Shown here: piece by piece, positions 53,351 through 62,997 of the stretch | How the letters are laid out: the number at the start of each line of letters is the position of its first letter | Position numbering within the stretch: the first letter of the stretch is position 1 | Source: Azospirillum sp. RU38E | Lineage (GTDB): Bacteria; Pseudomonadota; Alphaproteobacteria; Azospirillales; Azospirillaceae | Reading direction: 5' to 3' | NCBI RefSeq assembly: GCF_900188385.1 | Contig: NZ_FZOI01000001.1 | Coordinates: 434,001-498,000, forward strand | Length of the DNA: 64,000 bases | Position numbers and translations under genes: made by a program | Notes under the pieces: generated by a model | The model's input: the letters and a program-made list of their open reading frames with translations, nothing else | What the model was told of the DNA's origin: nothing | The model's database searches: none

Positions 53351-54258
53351 GCCTCAGCGCTGCGCGGCCGGAAAGCCCCCACCTTCTCCGGGTAACGCGG
53401 CCCCAGGGCCGATGCCGGGGCGGTGAGGCCCGCCAGCGGGGCGTCATCCCCGGCATCCAGATAGGCGCGCAGCAGGCTGGCGGCATCATCGGCATAAAGG
53501 TCCAGGAAGCCATGGCCCCAGCCGGGTACCTCCAGCAACCGGCTCTGTGGGGCGATGCCCGCCGCCCGCCGGCTCTGCACATCCAGGTCATCCCCGGTGA
53601 CCAGCACCAGCAGCGGCTGTTTCACCCCCGGTAAACGGCCGGCCATATCATAGGCAAAGGCGGCCTGATGCCCCCAGGCCGCCTTGCGCCCACCCAGCAG
53701 CGCATCGGGGAAGCGTTCGGAGATTTCCTCCACATCCACGCCAGGGCGGTTATGGTGGTAATAGAAGCCCTGCCAGCGATCCAGAATATGGCTGCCATCC
53801 GCCTGGGCCGGCCGTTCGTGATAGAAGGCGCGGAACTGGGCGCGTTCTTCATCGGTGATGATGGGGGCGGCGACGGTGACCAGCCGGCGCACCCGGTCGG
53901 GCGCCTGATTGGCGATCTCCACCGCGATCATCGACCCGGTGTGATAGCCCAGCAGGTCAACCGGCCCCGTTATGCCCAGGGCTGTCAGCCCAGCCAGCAG
54001 GGCGGCGGCATAATCCCCGATGGCGGGCGGTTCCGCCGGCGCGTCCGACAGGCCGAAACCCGGCGTATCAAAGGCGATAGTCAGCCTGTCGCTGCCCATG
54101 CGGGCCAGCAGGTTCTCGAAGACCCGCCCGCTCATCGGGCTCATATGGATGCAGAGCAGAGGGGGCTTTGACTTGTCAGCTCCTTCCGCGGGACGGGCCA
54201 GCCGCAGATGCATTTGCCCGTGGGGACCATCCACATAGGCGCGCCTGACCGGTACCAT
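53347..54258 (-). CDS. Alpha/beta hydrolase-fold protein with atypical nucleophile elbow
   Basis: Protein of 303 aa with the alpha/beta hydrolase layout: LLCIHMSPMSGRVFENLLARMG near the N-terminus (oxyanion region), TIAFDTPGFGLSD, then the elbow DLLGYHTGSMIAVE, and a late catalytic histidine in VPGWGHGFLDLYADDA. The elbow reads G-Y-H-T-G, with histidine where serine is usual. I believe a subset of this superfamily shares it, so the chemistry may differ from esterases. GGAGG seven bases before the ATG at 54258 fixes the start. Confidence 0.8.
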   Translation of the reverse strand: MVPVRRAYVDGPHGQMHLRLARPAEGADKSKPPLLCIHMSPMSGRVFENLLARMGSDRLTIAFDTPGFGLSDAPAEPPAIGDYAAALLAGLTALGITGPVDLLGYHTGSMIAVEIANQAPDRVRRLVTVAAPIITDEERAQFRAFYHERPAQADGSHILDRWQGFYYHHNRPGVDVEEISERFPDALLGGRKAAWGHQAAFAYDMAGRLPGVKQPLLVLVTGDDLDVQSRRAAGIAPQSRLLEVPGWGHGFLDLYADDAASLLRAYLDAGDDAPLAGLTAPASALGPRYPEKVGAFRPRSAEA

Positions 54259-54354
54259 ATCCCGCCTCCACATCTATTGATCTATCTATAGATCATTGTT
54301 TGTTGCAGGATGATGCCTTGCCTTGGGCGCTGTCAATCCCATCTCATCCCCATC

Positions 54355-55686
54355 ATGCGCGATGAAGAAAGTTCTCTGCAGGGCCGTCTGGCGCGATATG
54401 CCCGGGTTGGCACCACCATGGGGGGCCTTGCCGCCAAGCTGGCCGGCGAGCGGTTCCTGGGTATCAAGCTGGAGCGGGAGGCGCACGCGGCGGAATTGCG
54501 GGCAGCCCTGGGAGGCTTGAAAGGGCCGCTGATGAAGGTGGCGCAAATCCTGTCCACCATTCCTGATGCCTTGCCAGCGGAATATGTGCAGGAACTGGCA
54601 CAGCTTCAGTCTGATGCCCCGTCCATGGGCTGGCCCTTCGTGAAGCGGCGGATGCAGGCTGAACTGGGACCGGACTGGCAACAGCGCTTCACCGGGTTTG
54701 AGAAGGAGGCGGCATCCGCTGCCTCACTCGGCCAGGTGCATCGCGCCACCGCCCTGGATGGTGCGGCGCTGGCCTGCAAGCTGCAATATCCCGACATGCA
54801 GTCCGCCGTGGCGGCGGATTTACAGCAATTGAAACTGCTGTTCGCCGTCTATGCCCGCTATGACAAGGCGGTGCGCACCGACCAGATTCAAGATGAATTG
54901 GCGGAACGGCTGAAGGAGGAACTGGATTACGCCCGCGAGGCGCGGCACCTGACGCTTTACCGCCACATGCTGGCCGATGTGCCGGGCGTGCATGTGCCGG
55001 CCCTGCACCCCGAGCTTAGCAGCGGCCGGCTGCTGACCATGGAATGGGTGGAGGGCGTGAAGATCACCCAGTTCAAGGATGCGCCGCTGGAACTGCGCAA
55101 CCAGTTGGCCTTGCACATGTTCCGGGCCTGGTACGTGCCCTTTTACCGCTATGGCATCATCCATGGTGATCCGCATCTGGGCAATTACACGGTGCGGGCG
55201 GATCATACGATCAACCTGCTGGATTTCGGCTGTGTGCGCATCTTCCCGCCCACATTCGTGGCGGGTGTGATTGAGCTTTATGAGGCGCTGCGCACGCAGG
55301 ATACTGACCGCGCGGCGGCGGCCTATGAAAGCTGGGGCTTCCGCAACCTGACGCGGGAACTGGTGGAGGTGCTGAATATCTGGGCCGGCTTCATCTATGC
55401 CCCACTGCTGGAAGATCGGGTGCGGGCGCTGGAGGAAACCAATAATGGCCGCTATGGTCAGGCCACTGCCGCCAAGGTGCATGAGGAATTGCGCCGGGTG
55501 GGTGGTGTGGAAATCCCGCGCGAATTCGTCTTCATGGACCGGGCGGCCATTGGCCTCGGCTCGGTCTTCCTGCATCTGCGGGCGGAACTGAACTGGTTCC
55601 AGCATTTCCAGGAACTGGTCGAGGGGTTCAGCACCGACACCCTTGCCGCGCGGCAGGCGATGGCCTTGCAGGTGGCGGGGCTGTAG
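54355..55686 (+). CDS. ABC1/UbiB family atypical kinase
   Basis: Protein-kinase-like protein of 443 aa. Family features are KGPLMKVAQILST (the KxGQ helix, here KVAQ), the A-rich loop SAASLGQVHRA, EELDYAREARHLTLY, HGDPHLGNY and LLDFGCVRIF. In characterised members this fold binds ATP and supports ubiquinone or lipid metabolism; no C-terminal membrane helices are apparent here. The start is uncertain: ATG 54355 is chosen, 54310 is an upstream alternative and neither has a clear ribosome site. Confidence 0.88.
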   Translation: MRDEESSLQGRLARYARVGTTMGGLAAKLAGERFLGIKLEREAHAAELRAALGGLKGPLMKVAQILSTIPDALPAEYVQELAQLQSDAPSMGWPFVKRRMQAELGPDWQQRFTGFEKEAASAASLGQVHRATALDGAALACKLQYPDMQSAVAADLQQLKLLFAVYARYDKAVRTDQIQDELAERLKEELDYAREARHLTLYRHMLADVPGVHVPALHPELSSGRLLTMEWVEGVKITQFKDAPLELRNQLALHMFRAWYVPFYRYGIIHGDPHLGNYTVRADHTINLLDFGCVRIFPPTFVAGVIELYEALRTQDTDRAAAAYESWGFRNLTRELVEVLNIWAGFIYAPLLEDRVRALEETNNGRYGQATAAKVHEELRRVGGVEIPREFVFMDRAAIGLGSVFLHLRAELNWFQHFQELVEGFSTDTLAARQAMALQVAGL

Positions 55687-55779
55687 TGGGATAAGGTTGG
55701 TTTGGTTTCTCGATTTACGGGAAAAATCAGCCATTATAGGATGATCTTCGACTTTTGCCGGAGAGGGGAGTCCAGAGCA

Positions 55780-55923
55780 ATGGGTGAGGCCTGCCAACCA
55801 AAAGCACGCGTCAGTATTTCACGGATCGGTATTTCCTTTTTCAAAGGGGCGTGCGCCGGTTGGGCTGCGGTCATCCTTCTGGCGGCGACCGGTGACGTGC
55901 TGGGCCTTTGGAACGTGTGGTGA
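55780..55923 (+). CDS. Possible small membrane protein
   Basis: A 47-aa frame with GGGGAG about ten bases before the ATG. It has a single hydrophobic segment (ISFFKGACAGWAAVILLAATGDVLGLW) after a short basic start. No family is recognised. It fills part of the gap between the ABC1 gene and the NAD-GDH gene; it could be chance. Confidence 0.4.
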   Translation: MGEACQPKARVSISRIGISFFKGACAGWAAVILLAATGDVLGLWNVW

Positions 55924-55996
55924 CGCTGGAAGATTGTCGAAGGCGTCCGCTCGCGCGCGAGCGAATTTGCAGGAATGACTGAAAGCGGGTGACGGT

Positions 55997-56020
55997 GGGG
56001 CCAGCATTGCTGCCGGCCCC
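55997..56020 (-). terminator. Hairpin after the NAD-GDH gene
   Basis: GGGGCC and GGCCCC arms with an AGCATTGCT centre form a stem 15 bases past the gene's stop. No T tract is present. Confidence 0.4.
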
Positions 56021-56034
56021 CCGTACACACTTCC

Positions 56035-59000
56035 TTACCCCGCCAGCAGCCCCCTCAATTGCCGGCTGGCGACGGCCAGCATGGCGATATCCACGCTGGA
56101 GGCGGCGCGCAACTCGGTCAGCAGGCTGTTGATCCGGTCCAGCGGGCCCTGGCGCTGGGCGATCCAGACTTCCAGCGGGTTGCTGCCCGGCTGGGCCAGC
56201 ACGCGTGCCGTCAGCCGTGCCTGCAGGCTGAACAGATCATCCAGGATGGCGGCCACGGCCTGACGCTGCCAGTGATTGTCGGCCTTCACATCCAAGGTGC
56301 GGGCGCGCAGCGTATCCAGCCCCAGCCGGTCGCCCAGCTGGAAGTAAAGGGCGGCCACATCCGGCGCCGGCTTGCCGGTTTCCACCGTCACGGCGGCGAT
56401 GTCGGTCGCCGCCGCCAGGGCGGGCAACTGGGCGATATGGGAAGCCAGATCGCCCGGCACCTGCTGTTCCGACCAGCGCCCCGCATGTTCGGCCACCCAT
56501 TTCAGCGCCGCCGGGGAGAGCAGGCCGGCCAGATCGCCGGCCAGTTCCGCCACCACCGGGGCCAGCCGGGCAATCTCCGCCTGGATATCCAGCGGATAGG
56601 CGCCATGGGCCAGCACCCAGGGCACGGCCCGCCGCATCAGATGTCCGGTATAGAGCATCATTTCAGTCTGCGCCCGTGCCGGGGCCTTGGCGTCCAACGC
56701 CTCCACCGCATCCCACAGGGCGCGCAGGCCAAAGGCATCGCGTACCACCAGATAGGCGCGGGCCACATCATCGGCCCCGCGCCCGGTCTGTTCCACCATT
56801 TCCCAGGTGAAGGTGGGGCCGACGCGGTTGACCATGCCGTTGGTGACGGCGGTGCAGATAATCTCCCGCCGCAACTGGTGCCCGGCCACCGCGTCTGGGA
56901 AACGGTCCTGAAGGGCCTTGGGGAAATAGCGCACCAGATCGCCCAGCACGGCCGTATCATCCGGCAGGCCGCTGGCCAGCAACTGGTCGTACAGGTCGAT
57001 CTTGGCATAGGCCAGCAGCACGGCCAGTTCCGGCCGCGTCAGCCCCTGGCGGTTGGCGACGCGGGCGGCCACCTCCTCATCATCGGGCAGGAACTCAATG
57101 GCGCGGGACAGTTTGCCCGCCTTTTCCATGCTGCGGGCGAACCGGGTCTGGTCCTCCAGCGTGTCCGCCGCGTTGGCCTGGGCGATGGTCAGGGCCTGGG
57201 TCTGCTTGTAATTGTCGGTCAGCACCAGGGCGGCTACCTCATCGGTCATTTCCGCCAGCAGCTTGTCGCGCTGTTCGCGGGTCATGCCGCCCTTGTCCAT
57301 CACATCCCGCAGCAGGATCTTGATATTCACCTCATGGTCAGAGGTGTCCACCCCGGCGGAATTGTCGATGGCGTCGGTGTTGATGGCGATGCCGGCTTGC
57401 GCCGCCTCCACCCGGCCGCGCTGGGTGAAGCCCAGATTGGCGCCTTCGCCCACCACCTTCACCCGCAGGTCACGGCCATTGATGCGGATGGCATCATTGG
57501 CCTTGTCGCCGGCATCGGCATTGCTTTCCGCGTGCGACTTCACATAGGTGCCGATGCCGCCCAGCCACAGCAATTCCACCCGTGCCTTCAGGATGGCCTG
57601 CATCAGGGCGGCCGGTGTCAGCCGTTCATTGGGGATATCCAGCGCCTGACGGATTTCCGGGCTCAGCTGGATGAATTTCGCCGACCGGTCGAAAATGCCG
57701 CCACCGGGCGACAGCAGCGATGCATCATAATCCGCCCAGGAGGAACGGCCGAGATCGAACAGGCGCTTACGCTCTGCCCAGCTGGTCGCCGCATCCGGGT
57801 TGGGATCGATGAAGATATGGCGATGGTCGAAGGCGGCGATCAGGCGGATATGGCGCGACAGCAACATACCATTGCCGAACACGTCGCCCGACATGTCGCC
57901 CACGCCGACCACGCTGAAATCCTCCTGCTGGATATCCTTGCCCCGTTCGCGGAAATGGCGCTTCACCGCCTCCCACGCGCCGCGCGCGGTGATGCCCATG
58001 CCCTTATGATCGTACCCGGCGGAGCCGCCCGACGCGAAGGCATCATCCAGCCAGAAACCGTAATCGCGCGACACGCCATTGGCGATGTCGGAGAAGGTGG
58101 CTGTGCCCTTGTCGGCGGCCACCACCAGATAGGGATCGTCACTGTCCAGCCGCACCACATCGATGGGCGGGATCACCTCCCCCTTCTTCAGGTTGTCGGT
58201 GATGTCCAGCAGGCCGCGCATCATGGTCTTGTAGCATTCGACCACTTCGGCCATCAGCGCCTCACGCCCCGCCGTGGGCGGCGGCGGGTTCTTCACCACA
58301 AAGCCGCCCTTGCTGCCCACCGGCACGATCACCGCATTCTTGACGATCTGCGCCTTGATCAGGCCCAGAATCTCGGTGCGGAAATCCTCCTTGCGGTCGG
58401 ACCAGCGGATGCCGCCGCGCGCCACCTTGCCGCCGCGCAGATGGATGGCCTCTACCCGCGGGCTGTACACCCAGATTTCCCGCCAGGGGCGGGGCAGGGG
58501 CAGTTCGTCAATGGCGGTGCTGTCCAGCTTGAAGCTGACATAGGGCTTGGGGGCGCCATCCGCCCCCTTCTGGAAATAATTGGTGCGAAGGGTGGACCGG
58601 ATCAGGTTCAGCATCCGGCGCAGGATGCGGTCCTCATCCAGGTTGGAGACACCATCCAGCGCATGGTCGATTTCCAGGATCAGGCCCTTGCGCTTCACAT
58701 CCACCGCATCGCGGCCGAACTGCGCCAGGAAGGCCGGATCATGGCTGACGCGGAACAGATCGATCAGCCGGCGGGCGATGGCGGCATGGGCCGCCAGCGT
58801 ATTCTCGATATATTCCTGGGTCAGGTCGAACTTGGCCTGTTTCAGGTACTTGGCATAGGCGCGGAAAACCACCACCTCCCGCCAGGACAGGCCGCCGGCC
58901 AGCACCAGCCGGTTCAGCCCGTCGCTCTGCGCCTCACCGGTCCAGACGCGCAGAAACGCATCCTCGAAGGCGGCCTTGATCTTTTCCAGCTCCACCGCCC

Positions 59001-60879
59001 TTCCGTCGGTGGTCAGCATGTCGAAATCCTGGATGAAGATATTGGCCGGCTGGTCTGGCACCTCCACCTCATAGGGGCCGCCTTCGGCCAGGATGCGCAG
59101 GCCCAGATGTTCCAGCATCGGCAGAACCTTGGACAGTTCCACCGGGGAGCCGGACTGATAGACCTTGAAGTAAAGCTGATGGCTTTCCGCCTCCACCGGG
59201 CGGTGCAGGTTCAGCGCCAGACGGCCGGTGGCCAGCGCCTGTTCGATGCGGGCAATATCCACCACCGCCTCATCCGGGCCATAGGCTTCCTGATAGGAGG
59301 CGGGCAGGGCCTGGAGATATTTGCGGGCCAGCGCCAGCCCGGCGGCTTCGCCCTTCTCTTCCACCAAAGCCTGGGACAGCCGGTCGCGCCAGCCGCGGGC
59401 GGCCTCGATCAACTGGGTTTCCAGCTCCACCACATCCACATCCGGCGGCGCGCCATTGGTCTGGATGATCAGATGGACACGGGCCAGCACGCTTTCCGAC
59501 AGGGTGACATGCGCCTGAGAAGTGGTGCCGCCATAGGCCTTCTCGATCAGGCCCTGCAAGCGGCGGCGCAGATCGGTATCGTAACGATCACGCGGAACAT
59601 AGATCAGTGCGGAAACGAAACGGTTGAACGGGTCTTTACGCACGAACAGGGCCACGCGCTGGCGGTCCTGCAATTGCAGCACGCCCAGGGCGATGTCATG
59701 CAGTTCGTCGTCGCTGATCTGGAACAGCTCGTCACGCGGGAAGGTTTCCAGAATATGCAGCAGGGCCTTGCCATCATGGCCGCGCGGGTCAAACCCGGTG
59801 CGGTCCATCAGCCGGTTCACCTTCTGCCGCAGATAGGGGATATCGCGGGCCGAGCGGTTATAGGCGGTGCTGGTGAACAGGCCGGCGAACAGCCGTTCGC
59901 CAATCTCCTCCCCCTGTTCATTGAACAGCTTCACCATCACCGCATCCAGCGGCGCGCGGCGATGCACGGTGCTGTCCTTATTGGCCTTGGTGACCATCAG
60001 GAAGCGCTGCTGGCGCACGAAGCTGCGCACTTCCGGCGGCAGGGTGGAGAAATGGCGCAGCCCGTCAAAGACGCTGACATCATCGTCGCGCAGCACGCCC
60101 AGCCCCTGGCCCCGCTGAATCTCCAGCGTTGCCTCGCCATTATCCTGGCCGAAGCGATATTCGCGCACGCCCAGGAAGATGAAATGTTCCTCATCCATCC
60201 AGCGCAGGAAGGAGAGGCCTTCGTCGATTTCCGCCGCCGGCAGGGGCGGGCGGCCGGTGCTGCTGTCCAGCAGGGTTTCGGCCAGCCGTTCGCGCATGGT
60301 GGTGAAATCGACCACGGCGGCGCGCACATCGCCCAGCACCTTCAGGATGCCGCTGCGCAGCGCTTCCAGTTCCGCCGCACCGGCGATCTGGTCCACCTCA
60401 ATATGCATCACCGATTCGGCGATGGCATCGGCGGGGGCAGCATCGGGCTCAAACAGGGTGGCGATCTTGCCATCGGCCCCGCGCGTCAGGCGCAGCACCG
60501 GATGCACCACCAGATGCACGGTCAGGCCATGGCGGTTCAGTTCGGCGGAAACGCTGTCCACCAGGAAAGGCATGTCGTCATTGACGATTTCCACCACCGT
60601 GTGGTGGGCGTGCCAGCCATCGGCATCCACGCGCGGATTCATCACCCGCACCAGCGTTTCACCCGGATGGCGGGTGCAGCCGAACTGCCAGATGGCGAGC
60701 GCTGCACCATAGAGTTCATCGGCACTGGACCGCAGCATATCCTCGGCTGAGACATTGCGGTAGAACTGCCGCACGAAGGTTTCGGCCAGTGCGGCCTTCT
60801 CCTTGGGCAGACGGGCGCGCAATTTGGCGACCACCTGTTCCACCAGCTCGGACTTCCGCTGTTCGAGCTTGTACGCCAT
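56035..60879 (-). CDS. gdhB: NAD-specific glutamate dehydrogenase, large 180-kDa type
   Basis: Catabolic enzyme converting glutamate to 2-oxoglutarate and ammonia with NAD. The 1614-aa length, the N-terminal ACT-like segments, the catalytic centre (KVARGGIRWSDRKEDFRTEILGLIKAQ, VPVGSKGGFV) and the nucleotide-binding region (VVGVGDMSGDVFGNGMLLS) are those of the large alphaproteobacterial GdhB family. GGGAGAGAAG lies before the ATG at 60879; an upstream start at 61047 would add an unlikely extension. It is divergent from a Nudix-like regulator. Confidence 0.96.
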   Translation of the reverse strand: MAYKLEQRKSELVEQVVAKLRARLPKEKAALAETFVRQFYRNVSAEDMLRSSADELYGAALAIWQFGCTRHPGETLVRVMNPRVDADGWHAHHTVVEIVNDDMPFLVDSVSAELNRHGLTVHLVVHPVLRLTRGADGKIATLFEPDAAPADAIAESVMHIEVDQIAGAAELEALRSGILKVLGDVRAAVVDFTTMRERLAETLLDSSTGRPPLPAAEIDEGLSFLRWMDEEHFIFLGVREYRFGQDNGEATLEIQRGQGLGVLRDDDVSVFDGLRHFSTLPPEVRSFVRQQRFLMVTKANKDSTVHRRAPLDAVMVKLFNEQGEEIGERLFAGLFTSTAYNRSARDIPYLRQKVNRLMDRTGFDPRGHDGKALLHILETFPRDELFQISDDELHDIALGVLQLQDRQRVALFVRKDPFNRFVSALIYVPRDRYDTDLRRRLQGLIEKAYGGTTSQAHVTLSESVLARVHLIIQTNGAPPDVDVVELETQLIEAARGWRDRLSQALVEEKGEAAGLALARKYLQALPASYQEAYGPDEAVVDIARIEQALATGRLALNLHRPVEAESHQLYFKVYQSGSPVELSKVLPMLEHLGLRILAEGGPYEVEVPDQPANIFIQDFDMLTTDGRAVELEKIKAAFEDAFLRVWTGEAQSDGLNRLVLAGGLSWREVVVFRAYAKYLKQAKFDLTQEYIENTLAAHAAIARRLIDLFRVSHDPAFLAQFGRDAVDVKRKGLILEIDHALDGVSNLDEDRILRRMLNLIRSTLRTNYFQKGADGAPKPYVSFKLDSTAIDELPLPRPWREIWVYSPRVEAIHLRGGKVARGGIRWSDRKEDFRTEILGLIKAQIVKNAVIVPVGSKGGFVVKNPPPPTAGREALMAEVVECYKTMMRGLLDITDNLKKGEVIPPIDVVRLDSDDPYLVVAADKGTATFSDIANGVSRDYGFWLDDAFASGGSAGYDHKGMGITARGAWEAVKRHFRERGKDIQQEDFSVVGVGDMSGDVFGNGMLLSRHIRLIAAFDHRHIFIDPNPDAATSWAERKRLFDLGRSSWADYDASLLSPGGGIFDRSAKFIQLSPEIRQALDIPNERLTPAALMQAILKARVELLWLGGIGTYVKSHAESNADAGDKANDAIRINGRDLRVKVVGEGANLGFTQRGRVEAAQAGIAINTDAIDNSAGVDTSDHEVNIKILLRDVMDKGGMTREQRDKLLAEMTDEVAALVLTDNYKQTQALTIAQANAADTLEDQTRFARSMEKAGKLSRAIEFLPDDEEVAARVANRQGLTRPELAVLLAYAKIDLYDQLLASGLPDDTAVLGDLVRYFPKALQDRFPDAVAGHQLRREIICTAVTNGMVNRVGPTFTWEMVEQTGRGADDVARAYLVVRDAFGLRALWDAVEALDAKAPARAQTEMMLYTGHLMRRAVPWVLAHGAYPLDIQAEIARLAPVVAELAGDLAGLLSPAALKWVAEHAGRWSEQQVPGDLASHIAQLPALAAATDIAAVTVETGKPAPDVAALYFQLGDRLGLDTLRARTLDVKADNHWQRQAVAAILDDLFSLQARLTARVLAQPGSNPLEVWIAQRQGPLDRINSLLTELRAASSVDIAMLAVASRQLRGLLAG

Positions 60880-60908
60880 GACTTCTCTCCCGATGTCACC
60901 GGCTCTCT

Positions 60909-60927
60909 GGCCGGATTCAGTCCGGCC
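60909..60927. promoter_or_regulatory. Inverted repeat GGCCGGA-TTCAG-TCCGGCC
   Basis: Perfect 7-bp arms just upstream of the gdh start and within the region shared with the divergent Nudix-like regulator gene. It could be an operator or a leader hairpin. Confidence 0.3.
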
Positions 60928-61124
60928 CGGCACGGTTTGCGGACCATACCTTGCCCCATTTTCGTGACAGGCAGGAAGGTGCAGACGGTTACAATCCCAT
61001 GATCCGAAAGGCTTGTGCTCTTGGCGGGCTGGCATACGGCATTCCATTGCTTTACAAGCGGCAACGGCTTTCTTTTCGAATGCGCCGCCATCGCCCCATT
61101 TTCGCAGCTGGGAGGAAGCACCCC

Positions 61125-62159
61125 TTGCCCGTGGCCGACTCGAGTGTGCTGGGTCTGACCGCCGTCATCGTTGCGGTGACGGATGAGGTGCCGCGCGTGC
61201 TGGTGGTGCGGCGCATGACGCATGATCTGGCCACGCCGGAACAGCGCGACGCGACGGAGGGGCTGGACCTGCTGCCCTTCGGCCCCTTTGCACCGGAGCG
61301 CGACCGCACGCTGGAACAGGGTCTGCGCCGCTGGGTGCAGGAACAGACGGGCCTGCCGCTGCGCTATGTGGAACAGCTTTATACGTTCGGTGACCGCTAC
61401 CGCGACCCGCGAGAGCTGGAGGGCGGGGCGCGCGTGGTGTCCGTCGGCTATATGGCCCTGGTGCGCGAAGCCCCGCTGTCGGGCAGCGGGGCGGCGGAAT
61501 GGCACGACTGGTACGATTATTTCCCGTGGGAGGATTGGCGCGATGGAAGGCCGGAGATCCTGACCAGGGTTATCCTGCCGGCGCTGGAACGCTGGATTGC
61601 CGCCGCCCCCGATGCTGCCGCCGCCGCCGCCCGGGTCGAACGTGTCTCCACCACCTTCGCCGAAGAAGAACTGTGGGATACCGAACGGGTGCTGGAACGC
61701 TATGAGCTGCTCTACAGCGCAGGGCTGGTGGCCGAGGCCCGGCGTGACCGGGCCATCCGTCAGCGCTTAGGGCTGGCGCTGGATCAGGCGCATCTGGATG
61801 AACCCGATCTGGCAGCGCAACTGGGCACGCCCATGGCGCATGATAATCGCCGCATCCTGGCCGTCGGGCTGGGGCGGCTGCGCGGCAAGCTGAAATACCG
61901 ACCGGTGGTGTTTGACCTGTTGCCGGCCCAGTTCACCCTGTTCCGCCTGCAGCGCACGGTAGAGGCCTTGTCCGGCGTGCAGTTGCACAAGCAGAATTTT
62001 CGCCGGCTGGTTCTGGCCGGTGGGCTGGTGGAAGCCACCGGCACGCATGAGGCCAATACCGGTGGCCGCCCGGCGGAGCTGCACCGGTTCCGCCGCGATG
62101 TGCTGCGCGAACGGGTGGCGGCGGGCGTGGGGTTGCCCATGGTACGGATGGTGGAATAA
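61125..62159 (+). CDS. Nudix-like transcriptional regulator with C-terminal winged helix (NrtR/NadQ-like)
   Basis: Protein of 344 aa. The N-terminal half is Nudix-like (LTAVIVAVTDEVPRVLVVRRMT, TLEQGLRRWVQEQTGLPLRYVEQLYTFGDRYRD), but the Nudix box lacks the REUxEE metal ligands (RRWVQEQTG instead). The C-terminus (DLLPAQFTLFRLQRTVEALSGVQLHKQNFRRLVLAGGLVEATGT) resembles the winged helix of NrtR, and the layout fits COG4111-type proteins proposed as the NAD regulator NadQ of alphaproteobacteria. TTG at 61125 is chosen because GGAGGA lies eight bases upstream; the upstream frame has no site. Function as an NAD-responsive regulator is inference. Confidence 0.75.
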   Translation: MPVADSSVLGLTAVIVAVTDEVPRVLVVRRMTHDLATPEQRDATEGLDLLPFGPFAPERDRTLEQGLRRWVQEQTGLPLRYVEQLYTFGDRYRDPRELEGGARVVSVGYMALVREAPLSGSGAAEWHDWYDYFPWEDWRDGRPEILTRVILPALERWIAAAPDAAAAAARVERVSTTFAEEELWDTERVLERYELLYSAGLVAEARRDRAIRQRLGLALDQAHLDEPDLAAQLGTPMAHDNRRILAVGLGRLRGKLKYRPVVFDLLPAQFTLFRLQRTVEALSGVQLHKQNFRRLVLAGGLVEATGTHEANTGGRPAELHRFRRDVLRERVAAGVGLPMVRMVE

Positions 62160-62175
62160 GGGGGGCGCGCCCCTT
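62158..62175. terminator. Terminator between convergent genes
   Basis: AAGGGG-GGCGCG-CCCCTT, followed on the plus strand by ATTCTTT, separates the Nudix-like gene from the TrmH-type gene. Confidence 0.5.
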
Positions 62176-62180
62176 ATTCT

Positions 62181-62990
62181 TTACCGCGCCAGCAGGAAGG
62201 CCAGGATCGCCGTGGTGGCCGACACGTTCAGCGACTGCACCCAGCCGCTGCCCCGGATTGTCACCAGCGCTTCGCAGGCGGCCTGGCTTTCCGGCGGCAT
62301 TCCATGTTCTTCATTCCCCATGACAAAGGCGGTGGGCCGCCCGTCGGCGCTTGGGGCCAGGGCGTCCAGGCCGGGGAAATCGCCCAGTGCGGTGCCCACG
62401 GTGCGGTAATGCGGGCGCAAGGCCCCCAGGGCCGCCGCAAAGCCGTGGGTCTGATAGAGGTCGACATATTCGAACCCGCCTTCGGCCACACGATAGGCTG
62501 CCTCCGACGGCAGGGCCTGCCCCTTATGGTCGGAGATCAGCACCCGGTCGATGCCGAAAAAGGCGGCGGTGCGGATGATGGCGCCCAGATTATGGGGGTT
62601 GGAAACGCCATCCAGAATCAACAGTCGGCGCCCTTCCGCCCGCCACTGGCCGGCCATCGCCGGATCATAGGCCAGCACGGGGCGCGGCTGCGCTTCGGCC
62701 ACGATGCCGCCATGCATGGCCGACCCGGCAATCTTCTCCAGTTCCGCCGCCGGCACCATCCGATAGGGTTTGCGCTGTTCGGCCAGCCGGGCACAGAAGG
62801 GGCCGGTATCGGCGCGGAACCGCTCATCAAAATAAAGCCGCTCCACCCGGTCGGGGTCTTGGGCGAACAGGGCTGCCACCGCCGGCCAGCCGGCCACACG
62901 GAACGGCTTGCGCCGCGCCGGCTGGGTGGGCGGCGTTGGGGCTGGCGGTTTCAGACGCAGGGTGGGGCGCGGCTTCGGCTGGTCGGTCAT
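62181..62990 (-). CDS. TrmH/SpoU family RNA 2'-O-methyltransferase
   Basis: A 269-aa SAM-dependent methyltransferase with a knotted SPOUT domain. It has an N-terminal RNA-binding-like domain (KPFRVAGWPAVAALFAQDP), then LLILDGVSNPHNLGAIIRTAAFFG (motif 1), AFVMGNEEHGMP (motif 2) and VQSLNVSATTAILAF (motif 3). The N-terminal tail is rich in proline. The target, tRNA or rRNA, cannot be decided. The ATG at 62990 lies seven bases after the uppP stop, so both form one operon. Confidence 0.9.
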   Translation of the reverse strand: MTDQPKPRPTLRLKPPAPTPPTQPARRKPFRVAGWPAVAALFAQDPDRVERLYFDERFRADTGPFCARLAEQRKPYRMVPAAELEKIAGSAMHGGIVAEAQPRPVLAYDPAMAGQWRAEGRRLLILDGVSNPHNLGAIIRTAAFFGIDRVLISDHKGQALPSEAAYRVAEGGFEYVDLYQTHGFAAALGALRPHYRTVGTALGDFPGLDALAPSADGRPTAFVMGNEEHGMPPESQAACEALVTIRGSGWVQSLNVSATTAILAFLLAR

Positions 62991-62997
62991 TGAATAA

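Noticed and set aside
56059-60750. Very long open frame on the plus strand (over 1500 codons)
   Set aside because: It lies fully antisense to the NAD-GDH gene; long opposite-strand frames are expected in GC-rich coding sequence. Its translation is rich in His/Gln/Arg without any domain.
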